The notes: generated by a model not told the origin, from the sequence alone. 64,000 nucleotides of DNA from an uncultured Eubacteriales bacterium (GCA_900545265.1 UQYI01000007.1:33629-97628), one strand, 5' to 3'. Positions 15,451 to 24,325 are shown, counted from the stretch's first letter. Made by a program: numbers and translations.

Positions 15451-17265
15451 GTGAAAAGAACGCTCTCTCTTTGTCTGGCCCTGCTGATGGCTTTGACCCT
15501 TCTGGCTGGCTGCCAGAAGCAGCAGACTGCCGAAACGCCCAAAGAACCTTCTGCCACCGAGGCTCTCACCCAGGCAACCGCCGAACCCGTCCCCACGGAA
15601 GAGCCCATTAAGGGTGCTTATGAAGGAGACGATTACGGCACCGGCGCTGTTGGTGAATTTGGCGCTACCGCCTGCGCCGACCCCATTGCCGCCCAGATCG
15701 GCGTGGACATTCTGAAAGCCGGCGGCAACGCTGTGGACGCAGCCGTAGCCATGATCTATGCCGTTGGGCTTCTGGAGCCCGCTGCCTCCGGCATCGGCGG
15801 TGCAGGCCAGATGCTTATCTACCTGAAGGAGCAGGATCGCTACCTGGTGCTGGAATACATGACGCAGGCCCCCGGCGCTGCCGTGGCCGGTGAGATCAGC
15901 ACCGATACCTCCTCCAATCCCCCCTCTCCCGAATCCATCGCCATCCCCGGTGTGGTGCACGGCACCATGACCGCTTTGGAAAAGTACGGCACCATGACTC
16001 CGGCTCAGGTGCTTCAGCCGGTCATCGATCTGGCCCGCAACGGTTTCACTCTGCCGGAGCGCTGGAACACCAATCTGGAAGGCCGCTATGCCAACCTTTC
16101 CGCTTACCCCTATACCATGGGCATCTATACCGATGACGGCTTCTTCTACAGCCATGGCCAGACCATCTATAATAAGGACCTGGCCGACACACTGGAGCTC
16201 ATCGCCAACGGCGGCAAGGAAGCTTTCTACAACAGCGACTTCACCCAGAAGATGGTGGATTATATCCAGAGCATCGGTGGTCTGCTTACCCGGGAGGACT
16301 TCGCTCAGTACGAAACCAAAGAGCGGGAAGCCATCTCCACCACCTATCGGGGCAAGAAGGTCTATACCGTAGGCGGTCCCTCCAATGGTGGCACCGCCCT
16401 GCTGGAGATGCTGAACATCATGGAGAATTTCGACATGGCCGCTCTGGGTCACGACAGTATGGAGGCCGTTAAGGTCACCGCTGACGCCTACGCCATGGCC
16501 TGCATGGACGGCGTAGCCTTCATGGCCGACCCTGACTACTATAACCTGCCTACCGAAGAAATGATCAGCAAGGAATACGCTGCAGAGCGGGCCTCCAAGA
16601 TCGATCTGACCACCTATCTCAAGAACGCCAAGAAGGGCAACCTTACCGTGACCCTTTCCGAGACCGGTGAAAAGGTAGATGCCGACACTACTCCCGATCA
16701 GGGCGGCACCACCCACCTGTCCGTTATGGATTCCTATGGCAACGTAGTTTCCACCACCAACACCAACGGTATCAACTTTGGCTCCGCCGTAGCCGTCCCC
16801 GGCACGGGCTTTGTATTCAGCGCTCATCTGGGCAATCTGAACAACTCCGCTACCGCCAAGGTCAACAAGCTCATGCCTTATATCCGGGTGCGCACCACCA
16901 TCTGCCCCTCCATCGTGGCCGATGAAAACGGTGTTCCCTTCATGGCCGTAGGTTCCCCCGGCAACTGGGCGCTGGTTTCCGCCGTGGCCATCACCATCTC
17001 CAACGTCATTGATTATGACATGAACGTGGCGCAGGCCATCAATGCCCCCCGTATCTACCGGGATAAGAACAGCAAGCAGCTTTCCATCGAATCCCGCTAT
17101 GGGGAGGAAGTGCTCCAGAAACTCACAGACCTGGGCTTTGAGATCAGCGATGAAGGCGAGCTGGGTGCGCACGTAGGCTGCGTAGCCGCCATTTACCATG
17201 GGGCTGACGGCAAATTCTATGCCGGCGCAGATTACCGCCGTCTCTATGGCGCTGCCGCCTATTGA
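15451..17265 (+). CDS. ggt: gamma-glutamyltransferase lipoprotein
   Basis: A 604-residue Ntn-hydrolase that cleaves or transfers gamma-glutamyl bonds (EC 2.3.2.2/3.4.19.13). It starts with GTG 7 nt after CCGGAGGA. A signal peptide with lipobox LLAGC anchors it outside the membrane. The large-subunit signature ILKAGGNAVDAAVAM is at about 85-100; self-cleavage should occur before Thr420 in GGTTHLSVMD, which becomes the N-terminal nucleophile. Surface-anchored GGTs include CapD, which trims poly-gamma-glutamate or ties it to the wall. Being in one locus with pgsB/pgsC makes that role likely here, with glutathione or peptide use as the alternative. Confidence 0.9.
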   Translation: MKRTLSLCLALLMALTLLAGCQKQQTAETPKEPSATEALTQATAEPVPTEEPIKGAYEGDDYGTGAVGEFGATACADPIAAQIGVDILKAGGNAVDAAVAMIYAVGLLEPAASGIGGAGQMLIYLKEQDRYLVLEYMTQAPGAAVAGEISTDTSSNPPSPESIAIPGVVHGTMTALEKYGTMTPAQVLQPVIDLARNGFTLPERWNTNLEGRYANLSAYPYTMGIYTDDGFFYSHGQTIYNKDLADTLELIANGGKEAFYNSDFTQKMVDYIQSIGGLLTREDFAQYETKEREAISTTYRGKKVYTVGGPSNGGTALLEMLNIMENFDMAALGHDSMEAVKVTADAYAMACMDGVAFMADPDYYNLPTEEMISKEYAAERASKIDLTTYLKNAKKGNLTVTLSETGEKVDADTTPDQGGTTHLSVMDSYGNVVSTTNTNGINFGSAVAVPGTGFVFSAHLGNLNNSATAKVNKLMPYIRVRTTICPSIVADENGVPFMAVGSPGNWALVSAVAITISNVIDYDMNVAQAINAPRIYRDKNSKQLSIESRYGEEVLQKLTDLGFEISDEGELGAHVGCVAAIYHGADGKFYAGADYRRLYGAAAY

Positions 17266-17282
17266 TCCTCATTAACAAGCTG

Positions 17283-17312
17283 CGGCGGCAGGAAGCCTGC
17301 TTTCTGCCGCCG
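17283..17312 (+). other. GC hairpin between ggt and the first permease
   Basis: CGGCGGCAG and CTGCCGCCG (9 bp, 12-nt loop) end directly at the ribosome site GGGAAGGA of the permease gene. There is no U-run, so it is more likely an intercistronic RNA-stability or translation-control hairpin than a terminator. Confidence 0.45.
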
Positions 17313-17326
17313 GGAAGGATTTTATT

Positions 17327-18610
17327 ATGCGTGAAGAATACATTCTCGCCATCGTAATGCTGGGACTGGTGGCTCTTGTGCTGGCCTTCACCAAAAACGA
17401 CCGCAAATGGTGGACGCCTGCCCTGCTTCTGGCTGCCGTAGCAGGAAGTCTGGCGGCAGGCATGGGACTCCGGTTCCGGGAGATCGTAGAAGGTTCCTTT
17501 GGTTTTCTGGATGCTCTGCTGCCGGTAGTCATGGCTGCTTTGTTTTTGCGGATGCTCAAGGATAACGGGGCATGGGGTCTGCTTTTTGATAAACTTGCAG
17601 GCCGCAGCCCTCTTGGCGCCAGCTTCGGACTGCTGTTTTATCTGGCTCTGCCCGGGATGCTCACCGGATGCGCCAGCATGGGCGTGCTTATGAGCGCCGT
17701 CCCTGTCTATGACTATCTGCAAAAGAGAAACGTCCCCAAGTCCAAAGCCGTATCCTTTATTGCCGCCGGGTCTTTTCTGGGCATGATGCTGCCGCCCAAC
17801 TGCCTGCCGGCCATCATTGCGGCCAACGGCGCTGGCAGTGTGCTTCCTACCCCCTATGTTGGCTTCTTCCTGCCTCTGCTGGTGCTGAGCGCGCCGGCCT
17901 TCCTCCTCTGCGGTCTGCTCTTTGCCGGACTGTTTAAGGACGAACCCGCCGCCGCTCCTGCCGCTGAAAAAAAGGCCTCTTTGCTGCCGCTGTTCCCGCT
18001 GGGGCTGGTGCTCCTGCTGGTGCTGATAGACGGACTTCTGGGTTCCTATTTGTATATCGGCGGCCAGACCCTTGTCTTTCTGATCGGGTTGGTGCTGGCA
18101 GCTCTGCTCCCCGCCGTAAAGCGGAATGCCAAAGGTGTCCTTTCCAGCCTGATGCAGGGCATTACAGACTGTGCCCTGCCTGTAGCAGCGGTATTTGCCC
18201 TTGGCTCTTTTATTGAAGTCAGCTCCATGAACGGCATCCGGGGCGTTTACAGCCTGCTGATCCTGCCCTATTCCACTACGGCGGTGATGCTGGCGCTTAT
18301 GGCTCTGAGTCTGCTGGTTGGCTTCTTCTTCTCCGCTCCCCTCCCGGCTTTCTTTATTGCCTACGCCGTATTTCCCATCGGCTGGCTGGCCAACACCGTT
18401 ACCGTAACGGGCTGTGCCGCCGCCATCGGGCTGGCCTGGCTCATTGCCTGTCGGGGCGGGCTGGTATCTCTGGTAAGAGATGAGCTTTCTCTTCCGGAAG
18501 TATCCTACAAAGAAACAGTCCCCGGTCTGCTTCTGGCGGGACTGCCCGTGCTGCTTATGGCAGTGCTGCTGGTAGTCTTTGGAGACAGCATGACGGGTCT
18601 TATCCTGTAA
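17327..18610 (+). CDS. DctM/ion-transporter-superfamily permease (cassette 1)
   Basis: A 427-residue integral membrane protein with about 11-12 helices. Repeated half-site motifs typical of TRAP-large-subunit/ion-transporter proteins are seen: LPGMLTGCASMGVLMSA and AGSFLGMMLPPNCLPAIIA. It is a paralogue of the permease at 20771 (shared PG-M-x-TG, GS-x-x-GM-x-x-PP and PA patterns). There is no TRAP small subunit or binding protein; instead it is followed by a 48-residue membrane miniprotein. Substrate unknown; glutamate or an oligo-gamma-glutamate fragment fits the locus. Confidence 0.75.
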   Translation: MREEYILAIVMLGLVALVLAFTKNDRKWWTPALLLAAVAGSLAAGMGLRFREIVEGSFGFLDALLPVVMAALFLRMLKDNGAWGLLFDKLAGRSPLGASFGLLFYLALPGMLTGCASMGVLMSAVPVYDYLQKRNVPKSKAVSFIAAGSFLGMMLPPNCLPAIIAANGAGSVLPTPYVGFFLPLLVLSAPAFLLCGLLFAGLFKDEPAAAPAAEKKASLLPLFPLGLVLLLVLIDGLLGSYLYIGGQTLVFLIGLVLAALLPAVKRNAKGVLSSLMQGITDCALPVAAVFALGSFIEVSSMNGIRGVYSLLILPYSTTAVMLALMALSLLVGFFFSAPLPAFFIAYAVFPIGWLANTVTVTGCAAAIGLAWLIACRGGLVSLVRDELSLPEVSYKETVPGLLLAGLPVLLMAVLLVVFGDSMTGLIL

Positions 18611-18623
18611 GGAGGGCAGCCAT

Positions 18624-18770
18624 ATGATTTCTATCGTCTATTATGCCGTCATCTCGCTGCTGAGTCTGCTGCTGCTGGCTTCCATGCTGAAAAAGCGCCC
18701 CGTGTACGAGCTCATTTCTCTGGCAGTGATCCTGGTGACCTTTGCCCTGCGGGCGCTGCACATCAAGTAA
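18624..18770 (+). CDS. two-helix membrane miniprotein (cassette 1)
   Basis: A 48-residue peptide beginning MISIVYYAVISLLSLLLLA and ending FALRALHIK. Two hydrophobic helices (about 3-20 and 30-44) flank a basic turn LKKRPVYE. GGAGG lies 8 nt before the ATG and the stop is followed at once by the ribosome site of the peptidase gene, so it is translated as part of the operon. A similar miniprotein (22061) takes the same place in the second cassette. Size and position suggest a small subunit of the permease, like the small subunits of TRAP systems, though no homology is evident. Confidence 0.7.
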   Translation: MISIVYYAVISLLSLLLLASMLKKRPVYELISLAVILVTFALRALHIK

Positions 18771-18780
18771 GGAGGCTGCC

Positions 18781-19923
18781 ATGAAGAAATACACCCATAT
18801 CTGGAAAAACCTTCTGGTACTGGCGCTGGCGCTGGTCTTTGCCGTCCCGGCCTCCATAGACTTTCTGGCCATGCACAGGCAGGAAGAAGTGGTTCAGACC
18901 TCTCAGCTGACGGAAGTCAAAATGCTTTCGGAATACTGCGAAGGACTTAAAGGCTCCGACCTGGATACGGAGATCTATATGTTTGACAGCGGCGTTCCCG
19001 GCGGCACCTTTCTGGTGCTGGGGGGCACCCATCCCAACGAATCCGCCGGTATGATGTCTGCCATCGCCATGATCGAAAACATTCAGGTCACGGCAGGCAA
19101 GGTCTATATTATGCCCTGGACCAACAAGAGCGGATTTACCCACACCTCCCCTCTGGACGGGATGCTGGACAGATTCTCCATCACCTTGGCGGATGGCTCC
19201 CAGCGAACCTTCCGCGTGGGCAACCGCCTGACCAATCCCGTAGACCAGTGGCCCGACCGGAACTTTTACGAAGGCTCCTCCGGCCGTAAGTTGGTAGGTA
19301 CGGAAACGGCGGAGATCCGCAACGTCAACCGTCTGTACCCCGGCAATGAAAACGGCGTTCTCACCGAACGGGTATGCGCCGGGGTCAAGAACCTTATCAA
19401 CGAAGAAAACGTGAGCATCGTCATGGACATGCACGAAGGCTCCCCGGAATTTCTGTATCTGGATACCACCATGGCCCATGAACGGGCTTTGGACGTAGCC
19501 TCCCTCATGGCCATGGACATGAGCCTGGAAGGGCTGAACATGAAGGCAGAACTTTCCGGCATGACCTCTTACGGCCTGTCCCACCGGAGTCTGGGAGACA
19601 ATACCAGCGCTCTGATGACCCTCATGGAGACCTACAACCCCTCCATGGGGCCGCTTCACGGAAAGATGGATGATGACCTCATTGTCAACGGAAACGAACC
19701 CAATTATTACGAAGCGCACAAGCAGGGCTACATCTACTACAACGTGAAGGAAAACGGCATCCCTCTTATCGAACGGATCGCCCGCCACATCACCTGTATC
19801 TCCCTGCTCAAGGATGCCTATAACACCTACCATGCCGATGCGCCCATTGAATTTACCTGCATCGGCAGCTACAGCGACATGATGGATCTGGGTCTTGAAA
19901 ACATTTTTAAGCCCCTTTCCTGA
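18781..19923 (+). CDS. M14-type zinc metallopeptidase/deacylase, membrane-anchored (cassette 1)
   Basis: A 380-residue protein with an N-terminal signal anchor (about 10-30), so the catalytic part is outside. It belongs to the M14/succinylglutamate-desuccinylase-aspartoacylase group: zinc ligands His84 and Glu87 in GGTHPNESAG and His218 in VMDMHEGSPE, plus the NRLYPG substrate-binding segment. AAGGAGG precedes the ATG at 18781. About half of its residues match the 379-residue protein at 22221 on reading, so the two are paralogues. Phage poly-gamma-glutamate hydrolase is also an M14-fold zinc enzyme, which supports a polymer-cutting role. Confidence 0.78.
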   Translation: MKKYTHIWKNLLVLALALVFAVPASIDFLAMHRQEEVVQTSQLTEVKMLSEYCEGLKGSDLDTEIYMFDSGVPGGTFLVLGGTHPNESAGMMSAIAMIENIQVTAGKVYIMPWTNKSGFTHTSPLDGMLDRFSITLADGSQRTFRVGNRLTNPVDQWPDRNFYEGSSGRKLVGTETAEIRNVNRLYPGNENGVLTERVCAGVKNLINEENVSIVMDMHEGSPEFLYLDTTMAHERALDVASLMAMDMSLEGLNMKAELSGMTSYGLSHRSLGDNTSALMTLMETYNPSMGPLHGKMDDDLIVNGNEPNYYEAHKQGYIYYNVKENGIPLIERIARHITCISLLKDAYNTYHADAPIEFTCIGSYSDMMDLGLENIFKPLS

Positions 19924-19957
19924 TAAAACGATCAAAAACTACGGAGGATTTTACACT

Positions 19958-20677
19958 ATGAAAAAAATGATCGCCCTTATGATGGCCCTTATGTTCGTTC
20001 TGGCACTGGCTGCCTGCTCCAACGGCACCAAGGAACCCGAAGCTGCCCCCACGGCCGCCGCAGAGAACAACTCCTCTTCCGGCTATACCTCCTCTCAGGG
20101 GACTATTGACGGCTATGACCCCAACGAAAAGTCCGATTTTGTTATGAACACCAGCGAAAGCACCCGCACCTTTAACATGGGCGAAGCGGATGCTTCCCAG
20201 TTCAGCACTCCCATTCTGGTGACCTCCTTCGGTCAGAGCGCCGATGCCTCCATGATGGACGCCATCATGAAGAAGGCCGGTGTTGCCGACTATACCTTCA
20301 ATGCTCTGGCCACCGCTGAGGATGTGAAGAACTACAAGACCGTTATCATCGTCTGCGGCGCCAGCTCCAAGGGTCTGGGTGCTGCCGGTATCTCTGAGAG
20401 CGACGAAACCGCCCGTGCCGAAGCCATCATGACCGCTATCGGCGAAAGCAAGCCCGCCGTGATCATGTGCCATCTGGGCGGCGCTATCCGTCGTGGTGCG
20501 TTGTCTGATAAGCTTACCGACATGGTGTTGGATGTAGCCAACTACCTGGTGGTGGTGGAAGACGCCAACTATGACTATAAGTTCTCCAAGTTTGCCGAAG
20601 AAAAGAACGTGCCCCTCACCTTCCTGTATGCCATTGCAGACGGTGTGAGCGTGTTCTCCGGCCTGTTCAGCAAATAA
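19958..20677 (+). CDS. lipoprotein, DUF6305-like
   Basis: A 239-residue lipoprotein: signal peptide with lipobox ALAAC, a Ser/Ala-rich linker, and a Rossmann-like domain from about 85 with ILVTSFGQSADASMMDAIM, TVIIVCGASSKGLGAAGI and VIMCHLGGAIRRG. The GASSKGLGAAGI pattern resembles the DUF6305 family; I recall this by pattern only. CGGAGG precedes the ATG. No counterpart exists in cassette 2. It may capture a ligand for the permease, replacing a TRAP binding protein. Confidence 0.65.
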   Translation: MKKMIALMMALMFVLALAACSNGTKEPEAAPTAAAENNSSSGYTSSQGTIDGYDPNEKSDFVMNTSESTRTFNMGEADASQFSTPILVTSFGQSADASMMDAIMKKAGVADYTFNALATAEDVKNYKTVIIVCGASSKGLGAAGISESDETARAEAIMTAIGESKPAVIMCHLGGAIRRGALSDKLTDMVLDVANYLVVVEDANYDYKFSKFAEEKNVPLTFLYAIADGVSVFSGLFSK

Positions 20678-20696
20678 GCCTGTCCCATGACGCTCC

Positions 20697-20750
20697 GGGG
20701 CGCCGGCCGCTTTCCCCTTACAAACGGCCGGCACCCCTTTCCCTTTTTAT
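20697..20750 (+). terminator. terminator or attenuator between the two cassettes
   Basis: GGGG-CGCCGGCCG pairs with CGGCCGGC-A-CCCC (20697-20737, 15-nt loop) and is followed by TTTCCCTTTTT. Cassette 2 begins 20 nt later without an obvious promoter, so partial read-through is likely. Confidence 0.7.
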
Positions 20751-20770
20751 GAAACAGTGAGGAAAAGATT

Positions 20771-22045
20771 TTGAGTACGGAATTGCTGGTCCTGCTGGTG
20801 ATGCTGGGGGTGTTCCTGCTGGGGAACCTGCTGTGCAAGCTCCCGGTAAGCCTGTCTATGATCCTGGGCGCCATTGCGGGTGCTCTGGTAGCCGGGGAGG
20901 GCATCCCCGTCCGGCATCTTTTTGAGGGATGCTTTACCTATATCGACACCATCCTGATCATTTCCACCGCCATGTTGTTCATGACGGCCATTCAGCGCTC
21001 CGGGGCTCTGGAAGCCCTTAACGCACTGATCGTAACCAAGTTTTACAAAGCCCCGGCTCTGATGCTCATCCTTCTGATGTTCATCATCATGTTTCCGGGC
21101 ATGATCACCGGCTCCTCCACCGCTGCGGTGCTTTCCGCCGGTGCCATTGTGGCCCCCATCCTGCTGAAAATCGGCATTCCCAAAGAAAAAGCCGGTGCCA
21201 TTCTGGCCATCGGCTCCATCATGGGTATGGCAGCCCCACCGGTCAATATTCCTGCCATGCTCATTGCCGGCGGCGTGGACATGCCTTATATCGGCTTTGA
21301 AGGCCCTCTGTTTTTGCTGACCATCCCCTGCGCCATCTTTACGGTTCTGTTCCTTGGGCTTAAATACTGCAAGGATCTGGATATCGAGGAGCTGAAAAAA
21401 GAACTGGATATGGAGATCGGCAAGCAATACGGCTTCAAACTCTATATCCCCATTCTGCTGCTGGTGGTGCTGCTGGTCCTCACCCGGGCTTTGCCCCAGT
21501 TTATGCCCCAGTTGGGCACACCCCTTATTTTCCTGATCTGCGCCGTAGTGGCTCTGTTCACCGGTAAACGCTTCAATGCCTGGCATGCCGGCCTGGAGGC
21601 CATGGATACCACCATCCCCGTGCTGGCAAAGCTTATGGGCGTGGGGATGTTCATCCAGATCCTGACTTTGACCGGCGCCCGGGGCTACATCGTGGTCAGC
21701 TGCCTGGGTCTGGGTATTGTCCTGCTGTATGCGGCGGTGTGCATTGTCATGCCTGCCTTCGGGGCCGTCAGCTCTTACGGGGCCGCCAGCGTCATGGGCG
21801 TACCCTTCCTGCTTGTGCTGCTGGATACCGGGGACCAGATTACCCTGGCTGCTGCCCTTTCCTTTATCTGCTGCCTGGGCGATCTCATGCCGCCTACGGC
21901 TCTGGCCGGGAACTATGCCGCTCAGATTGTTGGGCTCAAATACAAGCCCGTACTCAAGCACTGCATCATTCCTTTCCTGGTGTGCATTGCACTGGGTCTT
22001 GCCTGTCTGCTGCTGTCCGGGTATCTGGGCTTTTTGACGGCATAA
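20771..22045 (+). CDS. DctM/ion-transporter-superfamily permease (cassette 2)
   Basis: A 424-residue membrane protein with about 11 helices, paralogous to the one at 17327. Motifs include MFPGMITGSSTAAVLSA and IGSIMGMAAPPVNIPAML in the first half and CCLGDLMPPTALAGNY in the second. The start is TTG at 20771 with GAGGAAAAG upstream. Followed by a 49-residue miniprotein and an M14 peptidase, exactly as in cassette 1. A carboxylate substrate such as glutamate is likely. Confidence 0.75.
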   Translation: MSTELLVLLVMLGVFLLGNLLCKLPVSLSMILGAIAGALVAGEGIPVRHLFEGCFTYIDTILIISTAMLFMTAIQRSGALEALNALIVTKFYKAPALMLILLMFIIMFPGMITGSSTAAVLSAGAIVAPILLKIGIPKEKAGAILAIGSIMGMAAPPVNIPAMLIAGGVDMPYIGFEGPLFLLTIPCAIFTVLFLGLKYCKDLDIEELKKELDMEIGKQYGFKLYIPILLLVVLLVLTRALPQFMPQLGTPLIFLICAVVALFTGKRFNAWHAGLEAMDTTIPVLAKLMGVGMFIQILTLTGARGYIVVSCLGLGIVLLYAAVCIVMPAFGAVSSYGAASVMGVPFLLVLLDTGDQITLAAALSFICCLGDLMPPTALAGNYAAQIVGLKYKPVLKHCIIPFLVCIALGLACLLLSGYLGFLTA

Positions 22046-22060
22046 GCAAAGGAGGAAGTT

Positions 22061-22210
22061 ATGATTCTCAAATATATCTATCTGGCTATTATCGCCCTTT
22101 TGCTGGTGTTTATCGTAGCCAATATGTTCCGCAAGGATAAGCTTTTGTACCAGATCGATGCCGCTTTGGTGCTCATCCCTCTGGTGCTGCGGCTGCTGCT
22201 GATCAAGTGA
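22061..22210 (+). CDS. two-helix membrane miniprotein (cassette 2)
   Basis: A 49-residue peptide starting MILKYIYLAIIALLLVFIVA, with a charged turn FRKDKLLYQ and ending LVLRLLLIK. Two hydrophobic helices. AAAGGAGGAAG lies 6 nt upstream of the ATG and its stop overlaps the ribosome site of the next gene. Same place, size, topology and Leu-x-x-x-Ile-Lys end as the cassette-1 miniprotein, which argues that both are real and were present before the cassette duplicated. Confidence 0.7.
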   Translation: MILKYIYLAIIALLLVFIVANMFRKDKLLYQIDAALVLIPLVLRLLLIK

Positions 22211-22220
22211 GGTGCTCATC

Positions 22221-23360
22221 ATGAAAAAAAAGATCCCTACCCGCATCCTCACCGCCTCCCTTCTGTGCCTGCTGGCCGTAGGCGCCATTGTGTACCTGGC
22301 TTTGCTGTTCACCTCCATGTGGCAGGACGAGCCCATTTACCCCGGCCCCGGCGTAACGGAAAAGCAGATGCTTTCCGACTACAATCCGGAGCTTAAGGGC
22401 ACCAATGGCGACACGGAGATCTATGTGCTGGATTCCGGCGTTCCCGGCGCCTCCATTCTGGTGCTGGGAGGCACCCATCCAAACGAACCTTCCGGCGTGG
22501 TGGCAGCCGTTGCCCTCATTGAAACCTGCACCCCAAAAACCGGCGTCATGTATGTCATCCCCCGGGCCAACCACAGTGCTTTTACCTGCACGGATCCCCA
22601 GGAAGCGGCTCCCATGTTTTATACCGTTCAGACCGCCGGCGGGGAGCGGACCTTCCGCTTTGGCTCCCGGGCTACCAATCCCATCGACCAGTGGCCGGAT
22701 TCTGATGTATATGTGCACCGCACCAGCGGTCAGACCCTTTCCGGCAGTGAGACCCGCAATCTGAACCGGGCTTATCCCGGCAGCAACAGCGGCACCTTCA
22801 CTGAGCGGGTGACCTATGGTATTACGGAGTTCATCAAGCAGAACAACGTATCCATCACCGTGGATCTCCACGAAGCTTCCCCGGAATATCCTACCATCAA
22901 TGCCATCGTAGCCCATCAGGACGCCATTGAGCTGGCCAGCTGGGCCTCCATGGATATGCAGATGGAAGGCATGACCATCAGCATCGAAGCCTCTCCCACC
23001 AACCTTCACGGTCTTTCCCACCGGGAACTGGGGGATTACACCGATACGCTGGCCGTGCTTATGGAAACGGCCAATGCCTCTCAGGGGCGCCTTCGGGGCC
23101 GCACCGATGCGGATCTGGTGGTCACCGGGCAGGATCACTACTACTATCTGGCCGGTAAATACGGCGCTCTGTATGTGGATTTCCCGGAAACCGGCATTCC
23201 CCTGGATGTGCGGGTCGCCCGTCATATCTGCGGTGTGGAACAGCTGTGCAACGCCTATAACGAACTGAGCGGCACGGATACCCTGGATCTGGGAGATCTT
23301 CCCTCCTATTCCGAGATCATTGCCAATGGTGTAGGCGCTTATCTGAACTCTGGAAACTAA
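22221..23360 (+). CDS. M14-type zinc metallopeptidase/deacylase, membrane-anchored (cassette 2)
   Basis: A 379-residue protein with an N-terminal membrane anchor (about 8-32) and external catalytic domain. Zinc ligands: His86 and Glu89 in GGTHPNEPSG, His217 in VDLHEASPEY. The NLNRAYPG segment and the GLSHRELGDYTDT stretch are shared with the cassette-1 paralogue (GLSHRSLGDNTSA). Family members release acyl groups or C-terminal residues; here hydrolysis of poly-gamma-glutamate or trimming of its fragments for import is the best guess. Start fixed by GAGGTG. Confidence 0.78.
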   Translation: MKKKIPTRILTASLLCLLAVGAIVYLALLFTSMWQDEPIYPGPGVTEKQMLSDYNPELKGTNGDTEIYVLDSGVPGASILVLGGTHPNEPSGVVAAVALIETCTPKTGVMYVIPRANHSAFTCTDPQEAAPMFYTVQTAGGERTFRFGSRATNPIDQWPDSDVYVHRTSGQTLSGSETRNLNRAYPGSNSGTFTERVTYGITEFIKQNNVSITVDLHEASPEYPTINAIVAHQDAIELASWASMDMQMEGMTISIEASPTNLHGLSHRELGDYTDTLAVLMETANASQGRLRGRTDADLVVTGQDHYYYLAGKYGALYVDFPETGIPLDVRVARHICGVEQLCNAYNELSGTDTLDLGDLPSYSEIIANGVGAYLNSGN

Positions 23361-23380
23361 AGCCAGGCAAGGTGCTCTGC

Positions 23381-24325
23381 GTGAAAAGACTGTGTGTACT
23401 GACTCTGGGGCTGCTGGTGCTTCTATGCGCCTGTACCCCCGGAACATCCGAAAAGAAAGCGGAAGCCGCCCCCACGGCGGCTCCGCTGCAAACCCTTTCT
23501 CCCGATTCCGACGGTTCCCCGGAAGAATCTGCGCCTGCAACGGTGACCATCAACGGCGAGACCTTTGCCTATGACGGCTTCCGGGTGCTGGAGCCGGAAT
23601 GTGATCTGGATATCTACTCCATGGAGCCGAAGGACTTTACAGACGATTTTAACACCGTGTATGAGTGCCAGCGGGAAAGCTATCAGCTGACACCCGAAAC
23701 GGAAACGGAAACCACCGTAGTCAGGATCACCGGGCAGGAACCGGGCCCAACGGTCTACATTGCCGCCGGTATCCACGGGGATGAACGGGCTGCCTGGTTT
23801 GCCGGGCTCATGCTGCAAAAGATCACCATCCGGGCCGGCACGCTGTATGTCCTTTCTCCCGCAAATGCCAAGGGCGCAAAGGTCGTCAGCCGCATGGTAG
23901 GGGAAGAAGATCCCAACCGCTGCTTTCCCGGTCAGGAAGACGGCACCGAGGCCCAGCGCCTGTGCTATGCCATTTTCCATGACATTGAAGAAAAGGCTCC
24001 CGAGCAGCTGTTGGATCTGCACGAAGCCATCGTCTATAAAGAGGGCAGGGATTTTCTTGGCAGCACGTTGATCTATTCCTCACTGGATGGTATGCAGGAT
24101 ATGTTTTTTGACCTGCTCTTTGCCACTCAGGCAGGAGAAGTAACCTCCACTTCCTTCGGCTATAACGGCCCTGGCCCTGCCGGAAGTATGAACCGCACCG
24201 TTACCGACCAGCTGCACATTCCTTCCATCACCGTGGAGACCTTCCGGGGCTTCCCCATAGAGCGGCGGGTGAAGGATCAGCTGAAAGTGGCCGCCTATGT
24301 GCTGCGGTATAAAGGGATGCTATGA
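23381..24325 (+). CDS. M14-type metallohydrolase lipoprotein
   Basis: A 314-residue lipoprotein starting with GTG (AAGG eight bases upstream). Lipobox LCAC gives lipidation at Cys18. After a Pro/Ser/Ala linker comes a succinylglutamate-desuccinylase/M14 domain: His132 and Glu135 in AGIHGDERAA, DPNRCFPG, His214 in LLDLHEA and a likely catalytic Glu in ITVETFRG. It is more distant from the two cassette peptidases than they are from each other. Its stop overlaps pgsB by 4 nt (ATGA), so it is tightly tied to polymer synthesis. Confidence 0.78.
   Translation: MKRLCVLTLGLLVLLCACTPGTSEKKAEAAPTAAPLQTLSPDSDGSPEESAPATVTINGETFAYDGFRVLEPECDLDIYSMEPKDFTDDFNTVYECQRESYQLTPETETETTVVRITGQEPGPTVYIAAGIHGDERAAWFAGLMLQKITIRAGTLYVLSPANAKGAKVVSRMVGEEDPNRCFPGQEDGTEAQRLCYAIFHDIEEKAPEQLLDLHEAIVYKEGRDFLGSTLIYSSLDGMQDMFFDLLFATQAGEVTSTSFGYNGPGPAGSMNRTVTDQLHIPSITVETFRGFPIERRVKDQLKVAAYVLRYKGML

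Noticed and set aside
15421..17199. 592-codon minus-strand frame opposite the GGT gene
   Set aside because: Gly/His-rich shadow of ggt with no recognisable domain.
20747..22336. 529-codon minus-strand frame opposite permease 2
   Set aside because: His/Gln-rich shadow; the plus strand encodes a clear membrane protein.
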